Shown here piece after piece: positions 1-7,416 of a stretch of DNA of 25,279 bases; position 1 is the stretch's first letter; each line of letters begins with the position of its first letter. The notes under the pieces are model-generated. The model made no database searches. It was not told the DNA's origin and saw nothing but the letters and a program-made list of their open reading frames with translations. The stretch is from UBA1162 sp049513695. Its GTDB lineage: Bacteria; Chloroflexota; Dehalococcoidia; GIF9; UBA5629. Location: NCBI GenBank assembly GCA_049513695.1, contig JBEKVW010000022.1:1-25279 (forward strand), in the 5' to 3' direction. The position numbers were made by a program, and so were the translations under genes.

Positions 1-2160
1 TACGATTAAAGCAACATCCCTTGTTATACCGGGGTACTTGGAAACAGCCCGGTAAACCAGCTTTTTCGATGCCAGGGGAAGCAATTTGTCCACATCAAGC
101 TCGAAAATGAAGGCAGCGTCCGTGATGTCGAAGTTTTCCCTAACCCTGGGGTGCACTTCTCCGATAATCCCCAGCTTCACTTTACCGGCCATAATATCGG
201 CGCTTTTGGCCAAGTTCATCGTCGGATCTTCACCCGGAAGTAATTCAGCTTGAACTCCAAACCTGGCAAGCAGCGCTTCCACGATTCCCTTAACAAAATA
301 GAAATCGACAGCCTTCCGTTTGGACTGCCAGTAGATGTCCGGTACGATACTGTCCACCAGTGCGCATAATATCTCGTTTTCCCGCGGCAAGTCCTTTTTA
401 CGCGGCAGATAAACCTTGCCGATCTCGAACAGCCGGATATTGCTTTCACGGCTGCGCTGATTATGAGCCTGCACAGAGAGGACGCCCATGCGCAGGCTTG
501 TGCGCAAATATTCGAGCTCATGGCTCATGGGGTTAGCGATTTTAAGCGGCTCCGGGCCTATCAGATCAGATTGAGAGGATAGCTTTTTCAAAGTTTCTAT
601 ATTGGTAAGCGGGTAAGTGATAATCTCCTGGAACCCGCCGGCTATCATGGCATTGCGCAGATCTTGCCTGAAGGCTACTATGGGCAGGCTTTCTCCTGAC
701 GGCAAGGATGAGCTAAGCATGGACGTCGGGATATTGTCGTAGCCGGTGACCCTTGCTACTTCTTCGACCAGGTCGGCAGTGCAATTGATATCGTTTCTCC
801 ACCACGGCCGTTCGACCTGGATAGCCCCGGACTCCAATTTGCAGTCCAGGCCAAGCGCTTCCATGCAGCCCTTGATTCCCTCCAGGCTTATATCTATGCC
901 CAGTAAACGTTTCACATCGTGCTGTGTGATGGGAACCGGTTTCCGGTCTACCTGCCCCGGATAAGCATCTATCATTCCTTTTGCCACAGACCCCCCGCCC
1001 AATTGTGTAATCAATTGAGTGGCCCTTTTCAGCGCCATCGGTGCCAATCCCGGGTTCAATCCTTTTTCGAATCTGGCCGAGGCCTCGCTGCTCAGCTTCA
1101 GGGTCAACGCCCCGCGATGTATGGCAGCCTGGCTGAAATTAGCCGATTCTAGCAGGATGGAAGCAGTAAAATCCCGTACCTCGGAACTTAGGCCGCCCAT
1201 AATTCCCGCTACAGCAACTGCCCGTTCGGCGTCTGCAATCAGCAGGATATCGCTGGAATACTTGCGTTCCATCTCGTCCAGCGTGTACATTACCTCGCCC
1301 TCGCCAGCACGCCTGACTATGATCTTCTGCCCCCTGATCTCTTTATAATCGAAGGAATGCAAAGGTTGGCCGAATTCCAGCATCACATAGTTTGTGACGT
1401 CCACGATGTTATTGATGGGACGCATACCGCAGGCCGCTAAACGGTCCTGCATCCATTTTGGAGATGGCCCGATCTTAATGCCGTCAACCACGGTAGCACA
1501 GTATCTGGGGCACATGTCGGGAGCTTTGATCTCCACCGACGCGTATGATTCAACTGTTTTACCTGATTCCGGATATGCCAGGTCCGGCATACGGAATTTG
1601 TTTCCTGTAATTGCAGCAACTTCGCGTGCCACGCCCATGATGGAAAGGCAGTCAGCCCGGTTGGGGGTGATATCGATATCAAAAACGGCGTCGCCCAGAT
1701 AGGACGCCAGGGGTTTACCCAATTCATATTCGGAAGGCAATACCAGTATGCCCTCGTGGTTATCAGATATCCCGAGCTCTTTCTCTGAACAGATCATACC
1801 CTCTGAGACCACGCCGCGGATTTTGGCGGGTTTCAACTCTTCCGCGTTACCGGTATGGCCATCGATCAGCCGGGCGCCGATCAGGGCAAAGGCGATTTTA
1901 TCGCCCACTATCAAGTTGGGTGCTCCACAGACTACCGTTTTTTCACCACCACCCAGGTCAACGGTCGCCAGCCTGAGACGGTCGGCATTGGGGTGCGGGT
2001 TTATAGCCAGTATTTTGCCGACTATGATATTATCCCAGCTTCCGCCTATTACCTGGATATCGGATACTTCGAGGCCTGCCAGCGTTAGCTTATCGGCAAG
2101 ATCCCGAATAGGGATATCCATTTCGACGTAATCTTTGAGCCAGCTAAGCGGTACTTTCAT
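1..2160 (-). CDS. pheT: Phenylalanyl-tRNA synthetase beta subunit (partial, C-terminus beyond window)
   Basis: Beta subunit of the heterotetrameric PheRS, which charges tRNAPhe in the cytoplasm. It supplies tRNA binding and editing while PheS supplies catalysis. I translated it by hand: the frame is open for 720 codons from the ATG at 2160 to the window edge. The N-terminus (MKVPLSWLKDYV) is typical. An EMAP-type OB tRNA-binding domain lies near residues 45-150 (HPNADRL, VVCGAPN). The B3/4 editing domain follows around 210-385 (NNIVDVTNYVMLE, AGIMGG). The B5 domain is near 395-475 (ARVTGYDNIP), then the catalytic-like core. The final FDX-ACB anticodon-binding domain is just entered at SKYPGITRDVAL. 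Family length is near 800, so about 80 residues are missing. An AAGGTG ribosome site precedes the ATG. The gene follows pheS by 13 bp in the same operon. Confidence 0.96.
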   Translation of the reverse strand, partial: MKVPLSWLKDYVEMDIPIRDLADKLTLAGLEVSDIQVIGGSWDNIIVGKILAINPHPNADRLRLATVDLGGGEKTVVCGAPNLIVGDKIAFALIGARLIDGHTGNAEELKPAKIRGVVSEGMICSEKELGISDNHEGILVLPSEYELGKPLASYLGDAVFDIDITPNRADCLSIMGVAREVAAITGNKFRMPDLAYPESGKTVESYASVEIKAPDMCPRYCATVVDGIKIGPSPKWMQDRLAACGMRPINNIVDVTNYVMLEFGQPLHSFDYKEIRGQKIIVRRAGEGEVMYTLDEMERKYSSDILLIADAERAVAVAGIMGGLSSEVRDFTASILLESANFSQAAIHRGALTLKLSSEASARFEKGLNPGLAPMALKRATQLITQLGGGSVAKGMIDAYPGQVDRKPVPITQHDVKRLLGIDISLEGIKGCMEALGLDCKLESGAIQVERPWWRNDINCTADLVEEVARVTGYDNIPTSMLSSSLPSGESLPIVAFRQDLRNAMIAGGFQEIITYPLTNIETLKKLSSQSDLIGPEPLKIANPMSHELEYLRTSLRMGVLSVQAHNQRSRESNIRLFEIGKVYLPRKKDLPRENEILCALVDSIVPDIYWQSKRKAVDFYFVKGIVEALLARFGVQAELLPGEDPTMNLAKSADIMAGKVKLGIIGEVHPRVRENFDITDAAFIFELDVDKLLPLASKKLVYRAVSKYPGITRDVALIV

Positions 2161-2173
2161 CAGGCACCTTAAA

Positions 2174-3211
2174 CTAAAATTGCTTTAAAAAGCGCAGGTC
2201 ATTGGCATAGAACAACCTTATATCGTCAATGCCATATCGCAATATGGGAATACGTTCCACGCCCATCCCAAAGGCGAAACCTGAATACTCATCGGGATCG
2301 ATCCCGCAGCCACGCAGTACTTCGGGGTGTATCATCCCGGCGCCCAATATCTCTATCCAGCCGGTATTGCTGCACAGCCGGCATCCTTTCCCGCCGCACA
2401 TGAAGCAATCGATGGCTATTTCAACCCCCGGCTCCACGAAGGGGAAATAGTCGCAACGGAAGCGGCATTTCCTGTCCTGTCCGAAAAGACGGCGGGCAAA
2501 TTCGAAGAGCGTGCCTTTTAAATCGGCCATGGTTATGTTTCTGTCCACAGCGAAGCCTTCCACCTGCGAAAACATCCATTCATGCGTAGCATCTGTGGCC
2601 TCATACCTGTAAACCCTGCCGGGGGCTACTACGCGCACGGGTGGTTTGACCTTTTCCATGGTGCGTATTTGAACAGGCGAAGTGTGGGTGCGCATAAGCA
2701 TCGGCCTGGCACCGGTCTCGGTCTGGTAATCTACCCACAGCGTGGCGAAACCGTCCCTGGCCGGATGCTCGGCCGGCATATTCAGGGCCTCAAAATTATA
2801 GTATTCCCACTCTACTTCGGGCCCTTCCACGATCTGGAAGCCCATGCTCACGAAGATATCACAGATCTCTTTGATGGTCCTGGTTGTGGGATGCAGGCGG
2901 CCCAGTAGATAGGGCTCGCCCGGAAGGGTCACATCGATCTTGGCGCGCTCAAGCACCTGGTGTGCCGAATTTTGGATTTGCTCTTTTCGTTCTGCGCAGA
3001 GGCCTTCCAGGCTGGTTTTAATCTGGTTGGCCCGGGCTCCGAGGGCACGCCTCTCGTCGATGGGCACATCTCCGAGGGAGCGCAATATGTTGATCAGTTT
3101 GCTTTTGCGGCCAAGGTAACGGACTCGCCACAGCTCCAGCTCTTCGAGGCTGGTTATTTTTCGAAGTTCGGAGTTGGCTTGCGAGGCGAGTTCTTCAACT
3201 TGGTCCAACAT
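2174..3211 (-). CDS. pheS: Phenylalanyl-tRNA synthetase alpha subunit
   Basis: Catalytic class II subunit of PheRS, forming Phe-AMP and transferring Phe to tRNAPhe. At about 345 residues it has the usual length. An N-terminal coiled-coil arm (about residues 1-90) precedes the class II core. Visible motifs are LGRLHPTTRTIKEICDIF, the motif 2 stretch RTHTSPVQIRTM, the tRNA/Phe pocket region VEPGVEIAIDCF, and motif 3 GFAFGMGVERIPILRYGI. The CxxCxxxxCxxC-like cluster near residue 270 (CFMCGGKGCRLC) is common in bacterial PheS. The start is either the ATG at 3211 or the GTG one codon earlier (3214). Neither has a strong Shine-Dalgarno sequence, and the gene lies 19 bp behind rplT, so coupled translation is likely. 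No phenylalanine leader peptide (pheM) or T-box is seen before it. Confidence 0.97.
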   Translation of the reverse strand: MLDQVEELASQANSELRKITSLEELELWRVRYLGRKSKLINILRSLGDVPIDERRALGARANQIKTSLEGLCAERKEQIQNSAHQVLERAKIDVTLPGEPYLLGRLHPTTRTIKEICDIFVSMGFQIVEGPEVEWEYYNFEALNMPAEHPARDGFATLWVDYQTETGARPMLMRTHTSPVQIRTMEKVKPPVRVVAPGRVYRYEATDATHEWMFSQVEGFAVDRNITMADLKGTLFEFARRLFGQDRKCRFRCDYFPFVEPGVEIAIDCFMCGGKGCRLCSNTGWIEILGAGMIHPEVLRGCGIDPDEYSGFAFGMGVERIPILRYGIDDIRLFYANDLRFLKQF

Positions 3212-3230
3212 CACAGGTACTAAAGGATTT

Positions 3231-3590
3231 TCAGCTCTTTAGCTTGTCAGCCGCCGTCTTGACCAGTGCCGAGAATTTAGCTGGGTCATTGACAGCGACA
3301 TCGGCAAGCAGCTTGCGGTTAATATTTATATTTGCCTTGGTAAGGCCGTTGATGAACTGGCTGTAGGTCAGGCCGTCGGCCCGGGTTGCAGCGCTGATCC
3401 TGGCAATCCAGAGCCTGCGCATGTCCCCTTTGCGCTCTCTGCGGTGCCCGTAGGCATAGTCGAGGGCGTGCAGCATGGACTCATGAGCATTTTTGATGAG
3501 TGTGTGCCGGCTCCCCCTGTGTCCTTTGGTTAACTCAAGTACTTTCTTATGACGTCTGCGGCTAACAAATCCGCCTTTAACTCTGGGCAA
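3231..3590 (-). CDS. rplT: 50S ribosomal protein L20
   Basis: L20 binds 23S rRNA early in large-subunit assembly and, in several bacteria, represses its own operon. The 119-residue length is exactly that expected. The lysine/arginine-rich N-terminal tail (VKGGFVSRRRHKKVLELTKG), the HALDYAYGHRRERKGDMRRLWIARI core and the C-terminal DPAKFSALVK stretch are clear family signatures. The start codon is TTG at 3590, supported by a consensus AGGAGG placed 6 nt upstream; there is no ATG or GTG at the conserved N-terminus. It lies 18 bp downstream of rpmI. Confidence 0.98.
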   Translation of the reverse strand: MPRVKGGFVSRRRHKKVLELTKGHRGSRHTLIKNAHESMLHALDYAYGHRRERKGDMRRLWIARISAATRADGLTYSQFINGLTKANININRKLLADVAVNDPAKFSALVKTAADKLKS

Positions 3591-3608
3591 TTAAGTCCTC
3601 CTGGATAC

Positions 3609-3806
3609 CTACTGGTAAGGTAATACTCTTTTGATGCGTTTCACGTCGGCCTTGTGCAGGGGAATAGTCTCGTCGAAAAGTCCCTTGGTCCTGGACGATT
3701 TATTGCGCCTGAAATGGCTTTTGCCCTGCTTGACCCGCATAATCTTGCCGGTCCCCGTGAAATGGAAGCGTTTCTTCGCCCCCTTATGTGTCTTTAATTT
3801 AGGCAT
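3609..3806 (-). CDS. rpmI: 50S ribosomal protein L35
   Basis: Small basic protein of the large ribosomal subunit. The 65-residue product has the L35 hallmarks: MPKLKTHKGAKKRF at the start, KSHFRRNKSSRTKG in the middle and VKRIKRVLPYQ at the end. The ATG directly abuts the TAA of infC (0 bp gap). Its ribosome site (AAGGAAA) lies within the last infC codons, so the two genes are probably translationally coupled. This infC-rpmI-rplT order is among the most conserved in bacteria and commonly carries L20 autoregulation. Confidence 0.98.
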   Translation of the reverse strand: MPKLKTHKGAKKRFHFTGTGKIMRVKQGKSHFRRNKSSRTKGLFDETIPLHKADVKRIKRVLPYQ

Positions 3807-4409
3807 TTATACCGTTTCCTTGACCTTTATTTCCTTAATTTCTTTATTCTCTTTATTGTCTTTGGCTTCGCCGGAACCTTCTTTAACCTGCATCTGCTTG
3901 GCGGAAATCGGCGATAGAATCAGGCTCATTATCCTTCCTTCGTGAATAGGCTGGCCATCCAGTTGGGCCTTGCCTTTCAGGCTGGCCGCCACCTTTTGCA
4001 GGAGCTTGACCCCCAGCTCGGGATGGACCATCTGCCTGCCGCGAAAGACTACCAATACCTTTACTTTGTCTCCGTCTTCTAAGAATTTCCTGGCTTTATT
4101 AACTTTTATATCAAGGTCATGGTCCTTAACCTGCGGCCTAATCCTGATTTCTTTCAGCAGGCCGGACTTCTGACCGCTGCGTACCTTTTTTTCCTTTTTT
4201 ATCTGCTCGTATCTATATTTTCCATAATCCAGAATTCTGCATACGGGCGGTGTTGCTGCCGCTGCAACTTCAACCAGGTCCAATCCCTTTTCATTCGCCA
4301 TTTGAAGCGCTTTCTCGGTAGGAACCACACCGATCTGTTCCCCGGCATCGCCTATCAATCTGACCTCTTTCGCCCGAATGCGATTATTGATATTCAGTTC
4401 TTTAAATAT
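3807..4409 (-). CDS. infC: Translation initiation factor IF-3, apparent AUA start
   Basis: IF3 binds the 30S subunit, prevents premature 50S joining and proofreads the start codon and initiator tRNA. The N-terminal domain carries INNRIRAKEVRLIGDAGEQIGVV, the linker/hinge includes CRILDYGKYRYEQIKKEKK, and the C-terminal domain carries EIRIRPQVKDHDLDIKVNKARKF (in pieces) and VVFRGRQMVHPELG. No ATG, GTG or TTG precedes the conserved N-terminus. The first TTG (4358) would delete the invariant INNRIR region, and an in-frame TAA lies at 4428-4430. A strong AAAGGAGG ends about 11 nt before an in-frame ATA at 4409, which I take as the start (about 200 residues). The C-terminus ends in a lysine/glutamate-rich tail (NKENKEIKEIKVKETV) beyond the usual domain. 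Confidence 0.95.
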   Translation of the reverse strand: MFKELNINNRIRAKEVRLIGDAGEQIGVVPTEKALQMANEKGLDLVEVAAAATPPVCRILDYGKYRYEQIKKEKKVRSGQKSGLLKEIRIRPQVKDHDLDIKVNKARKFLEDGDKVKVLVVFRGRQMVHPELGVKLLQKVAASLKGKAQLDGQPIHEGRIMSLILSPISAKQMQVKEGSGEAKDNKENKEIKEIKVKETV

Positions 4410-4427
4410 GTTCTTTCTATCCTCCTT
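4407..4427 (-). promoter_or_regulatory. infC ribosome binding site with rare AUA initiation codon
   Basis: Seen directly: AAAGGAGG at about 4421-4428 on the minus strand, an 11-nt spacer and an in-frame ATA at 4407-4409. E. coli infC starts with AUU, and its rare codon lets IF3 repress its own synthesis. An AUA here would serve the same role. The exact codon is an inference from frame, SD position and the conserved N-terminus. Confidence 0.7.
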
Positions 4428-4456
4428 TTAACCGTCATTAAAACTGGACGAACTAG

Positions 4457-4486
4457 AATATATCACATTTCATAGCTGTAAATCAA
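4457..4486 (-). promoter_or_regulatory. Candidate sigma70 promoter for infC-rpmI-rplT-pheST
   Basis: On the minus strand, TTGATT (4481-4486) and TATATT (4457-4462) are 18 bp apart, and the -10 carries an extended TGA just before it. The -35 overlaps the thrS stop codon. A start near 4450 would give a leader of about 40 nt. This would allow infC and the ribosomal proteins to be transcribed apart from thrS, as in E. coli. Confidence 0.42.
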
Positions 4487-6216
4487 AGTTTATGGAGTTC
4501 CCTGGACTCAACCAGCGACTTCATGCGGCTCATAAAATCGGCGTAACTCAGCGATCCCAGATCCTCTCCGCTGCGTGAACGCACCGACACAGTACCCTTC
4601 TCGATCTCTTTATCACCTATCACGAGCATATAGGGTATCTTATTGAGCTGGGCCTCCCTGATCTTCAGGTTCATGCGTTCCGAGCGGTCATCGAGCTGCA
4701 CACGGACATCCTTGGCCCTCATTTCTTCGAAAAGCTTGCGTGCGTAATCATTATGCCTGTCGGCTATGGGTATCAGGACGACCTGTACAGGCGCCAGCCA
4801 TAGCGGGAAGGCCCCGGCATATTGCTCGGTAAGGCAGGCGAAGAACCTCTCCATGCTGCCCAGCACTGTGCGATGAATCATCACGACCTGGTGCTCCTGG
4901 CCGTCCTCGGCCACGTAATTTACATTAAAGCGGTCCGGAAGGTTGAAGTCCACCTGGATGGTCGGCCCCTGCCATAGCCTGCCGAGCGCATCCTTCAATT
5001 TAACGTCGATCTTGGGACCGTAAAAAACACCTTCACCGGGGTCGACATGATAGTCAATGTGGAGGTTTTCCAGCACATTGCGCAGAGCATCGGTCGCCAT
5101 GTCCCATCTCTCAAGCTCTCCCGCATATTTGTCGGGTCGGGTGGACAGCATCATTTCATACTCATCAAAACCGAAGGTCTTCATCATAAACCGGGCGAGC
5201 TCAACTACGTCTGTTACCTCCGCTTCAATCTGGTCGGGCCGGCAGAAGATATGAGCATCATCCTGCGTGAAACCCCGTACCCTGGCCAGGCCGTGCAGCA
5301 CGCCCGAGCGCTCATAGCGATAGACCGTGCCCAGCTCAGCGTAGCGCAGCGGCAACTGTCGATAGCTGCGCAGTTGCGTTTTGTACATAAGTATATGGAA
5401 AGGGCAGTTCATCGGCTTGACCACGTACTCTATCTCATCTATCTCCATCGGCGAGTACATGTTCTCCCGATAGAAATCCCAGTGCCCGCTGGTCTCCCAA
5501 AGATGAACCTTGGCAATATGAGGGGAATAGACGATATCGTAGCCGCGCCGCCTGTGTTCGGCCTTCCAGAAATCCTCAATGATCTGACGAACCGTGGCGC
5601 CCTTGGGATGCCAGTAGACCAGCCCGGGCCCGGCTTCTTCATGCAGGCTGAAAAGGTCCAGTTCCTTGCCCAGCTTTCGGTGGTCACGCTTGGCCGCTTC
5701 GGCAATGCGGGCAAGATACTCATCAAGCTCTTTCTGACTATTAAAAGCCACGCCATATATCCGCTGCAGCATAGGACGCTTCTCATCGCCACGCCAGTAG
5801 GCGCCAGCCACGCTAGTCAGCTTGAAGGCTCTGACATCTTTGCTGGATTTGACATGCGGGCCCCGGCAGAGGTCGGTGAACTTGCCCTGTGTATACAGCG
5901 AGACCTTATCCGCACCCAGGTCGTTTATCAACTCGATCTTATAAGGCTGCCCCGCAAAAAACTTAAGGGCATCCTTGCTGCTTACCTCTTTTCGCTCAAA
6001 CTTCAGGCCGGCGGCAACTATCTCCTTCATTTTGGCCTCTATGGCCGGCAGGTCGTCCGTGGTGAGTGTCCTGGGCAAGTCGAAATCATAATAAAAGCCA
6101 TCCTCGATAGCCGGCCCTATGCCGAACTTCACACCGGGAAAGAGGGCTTCCACCGCTTCGGCCATAATGTGGCTGGCCGAATGCCGCATGATTTCCAATT
6201 TATTTTCTTCTGGCAT
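4483..6216 (-). CDS. thrS: Threonyl-tRNA synthetase lacking the TGS domain
   Basis: Class II synthetase charging tRNAThr, with cis editing of Ser-tRNAThr. I start it at the ATG at 6216, preceded by GAAAGGA at good spacing; an ATG at 6273 has no support. The 577-residue product opens directly in the editing (SAD) domain: HSASH at residues 12-16, and CRGPH supplies the other editing Cys/His pair. The catalytic core follows, with zinc ligands in MNCPFH, DDAHIFC and MIHRTVLGS. The C-terminal HGTP anticodon domain begins near VQVVLIPIADRH. Typical ThrS is about 640 residues with a leading TGS domain, absent here. A stop-free stretch long enough to encode it does not exist upstream. No T-box (TGGNACCGCG) is visible in the leader. 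It is the first gene of the translation cluster. Confidence 0.97.
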   Translation of the reverse strand: MPEENKLEIMRHSASHIMAEAVEALFPGVKFGIGPAIEDGFYYDFDLPRTLTTDDLPAIEAKMKEIVAAGLKFERKEVSSKDALKFFAGQPYKIELINDLGADKVSLYTQGKFTDLCRGPHVKSSKDVRAFKLTSVAGAYWRGDEKRPMLQRIYGVAFNSQKELDEYLARIAEAAKRDHRKLGKELDLFSLHEEAGPGLVYWHPKGATVRQIIEDFWKAEHRRRGYDIVYSPHIAKVHLWETSGHWDFYRENMYSPMEIDEIEYVVKPMNCPFHILMYKTQLRSYRQLPLRYAELGTVYRYERSGVLHGLARVRGFTQDDAHIFCRPDQIEAEVTDVVELARFMMKTFGFDEYEMMLSTRPDKYAGELERWDMATDALRNVLENLHIDYHVDPGEGVFYGPKIDVKLKDALGRLWQGPTIQVDFNLPDRFNVNYVAEDGQEHQVVMIHRTVLGSMERFFACLTEQYAGAFPLWLAPVQVVLIPIADRHNDYARKLFEEMRAKDVRVQLDDRSERMNLKIREAQLNKIPYMLVIGDKEIEKGTVSVRSRSGEDLGSLSYADFMSRMKSLVESRELHKL

Positions 6217-6253
6217 CTTAAATTCCTTTCTTATCCAAATAAAAACCCCACGC

Positions 6254-6283
6254 ATTGTACTGCGGGAGTTCAACTGAAGTAAA
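6254..6283 (-). promoter_or_regulatory. Candidate promoter proximal to thrS
   Basis: Minus strand: TTTACT (6278-6283), 18 bp spacer, TACAAT (6254-6259). The match is 4/6 and 5/6 to sigma70. It would give a leader of about 30 nt before the thrS ATG. Confidence 0.4.
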
Positions 6284-6320
6284 TACCTGAACGGATATAA
6301 AGAGCCGCAAACCCGAGGTG

Positions 6321-6329
6321 ATTATATCA
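6321..6329 (-). promoter_or_regulatory. Candidate extended -10 promoter distal to thrS
   Basis: Minus strand TGATATAAT: a perfect TATAAT (6321-6326) with TG one base upstream. The -35 region is poor (TTGCGC at 17 bp spacing), so this would rely on the extended -10. It would give a leader of about 100 nt. No terminator with a U-tract was found between 6373 and this point, so read-through from the upstream genes is possible. Confidence 0.4.
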
Positions 6330-6372
6330 GCCCGCATACGGCTGCGCAAATATGTCCGCAGTCACCGTCATG

Positions 6373-7416
6373 TCAGTCTTTCAACAGCGCATCCAGGTTT
6401 ACATGTTCGCTGACCATCTTAGCCATAAGATCGATTTCGGCTGTATTCTTACTTGTAATCAGCGGAGTCAAAGCTTCTATCTGCTTAGCCGCTTCATAGA
6501 CCCCGAAGGGAACCAGCAGAACAGGAATCTTCCTCTCTTCAGCCTTGGCAAGGATATTTTGCGCAGGAAGGGTATTATTGGTAAGTATAACTGCCGTCGT
6601 GCAGCGGTCTTCAAAAGAAGCCAGAAGCATGTCAGCCCGGTCCCCGGTGGTTATCATAAGCTTATTCTCCCGGTGGAAACTTGGGTCTGAGTAAACAGAA
6701 TCCACCGAAGCTGCTCCCACATATATATTGCTGATACGCCGGTTCAGCCACTCCTCACCCGCTACCACCCGTGCCAGCAGGTATTGGGCCAGGTATTCCA
6801 TGGAAAAGAAGGTCAGCTCCTCTCTGTAAGGCAGCACTCCCAGGATGTCCACGCCGGCCTTCTGCATGATAGGTATATATACGGTTTTAAAATCCTCGAT
6901 GTTGCGCACCTTATTGATGATTACGCCCCGGAAATCAATGTCTTTTAGGGCCAGGTATTTCTTAATAAAAATGACGTTATCTACAATGTAATTCTCATCT
7001 CCACCCACGACCAGTACCAGCCTGCCGTCCAGATAGAGCGCCAGCGAAAGCACATTCAGATAGAATGAAATGCCGTATTCAATATCCTTACCGCCTTCCA
7101 CCAGCAGCAGGTCCTTTCCTTTTCCAACCTCCGCAGACATTTGCAGCACCCGGTTTTTCACTCCCTCCTCATCGTATTTGAACCTCAACTTAAGGTGCTC
7201 GAAGCCCACGGTCATGTCCTCAGGATCCTGTGTCAATCCGAAAATATTGGTCATCAGGGCCGCATCGTAGTCCCAGACCCGCTTTTTGCGGTAAACCAGC
7301 CTGTCGCCAAGCGGTTTAATATAACCGAAGGGTTGCCCGCAGGCCTTGGCCAGCCCGATTACAACGCTGGTCTTGCCGGCATTATAGTCCATAGACCCTA
7401 CAATAATGCTTTTCAT
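6373..7416 (-). CDS. P-loop (BioD-like) and DRTGG domain protein, phosphotransacetylase N-terminal-like
   Basis: 347 residues. The first ~220 form a BioD/CobQ-type P-loop ATPase: nucleotide-binding loop GSMDYNAGKTSV at residues 7-18 and a Walker B-like LLLVEGGKDI near 105. The C-terminal half is a DRTGG domain (TTGDRADMLLASF, then VILTNN and IPVLLVPFGVYEA). This architecture equals the N-terminal regulatory part of long phosphotransacetylases, without the catalytic Pta domain, so it should not make acetyl phosphate. Its ATG overlaps the stop of the ADP-forming synthetase gene (ATGA), with the GGAGG inside that gene, so the two are translationally coupled. I infer a regulatory or accessory role for acyl-CoA/acetate metabolism; the biochemical function is unknown. 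The domain call is firm, the role is not. Confidence 0.85.
   Translation of the reverse strand: MKSIIVGSMDYNAGKTSVVIGLAKACGQPFGYIKPLGDRLVYRKKRVWDYDAALMTNIFGLTQDPEDMTVGFEHLKLRFKYDEEGVKNRVLQMSAEVGKGKDLLLVEGGKDIEYGISFYLNVLSLALYLDGRLVLVVGGDENYIVDNVIFIKKYLALKDIDFRGVIINKVRNIEDFKTVYIPIMQKAGVDILGVLPYREELTFFSMEYLAQYLLARVVAGEEWLNRRISNIYVGAASVDSVYSDPSFHRENKLMITTGDRADMLLASFEDRCTTAVILTNNTLPAQNILAKAEERKIPVLLVPFGVYEAAKQIEALTPLITSKNTAEIDLMAKMVSEHVNLDALLKD

Noticed and set aside
4356..4358. TTG at 4358 as infC start
   Set aside because: It would remove the conserved INNRIRAKEV segment of IF3 and has no ribosome site in front.
6217..6273. Upstream ATG at 6273 as thrS start
   Set aside because: It adds 19 non-conserved residues, while the ATG at 6216 has a good ribosome site; the candidate -10 at 6254-6259 would also lie inside the coding region.
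5047..6282. A 411-codon open frame on the plus strand opposite thrS
   Set aside because: It lies fully antisense to a well-conserved gene, has no recognisable domain or ribosome site, and arises from codon bias of the opposite strand.
6217..6372. T-box riboswitch ahead of thrS
   Set aside because: No TGGNACCGCG core and no specifier or antiterminator structure could be seen; the leader is also short.
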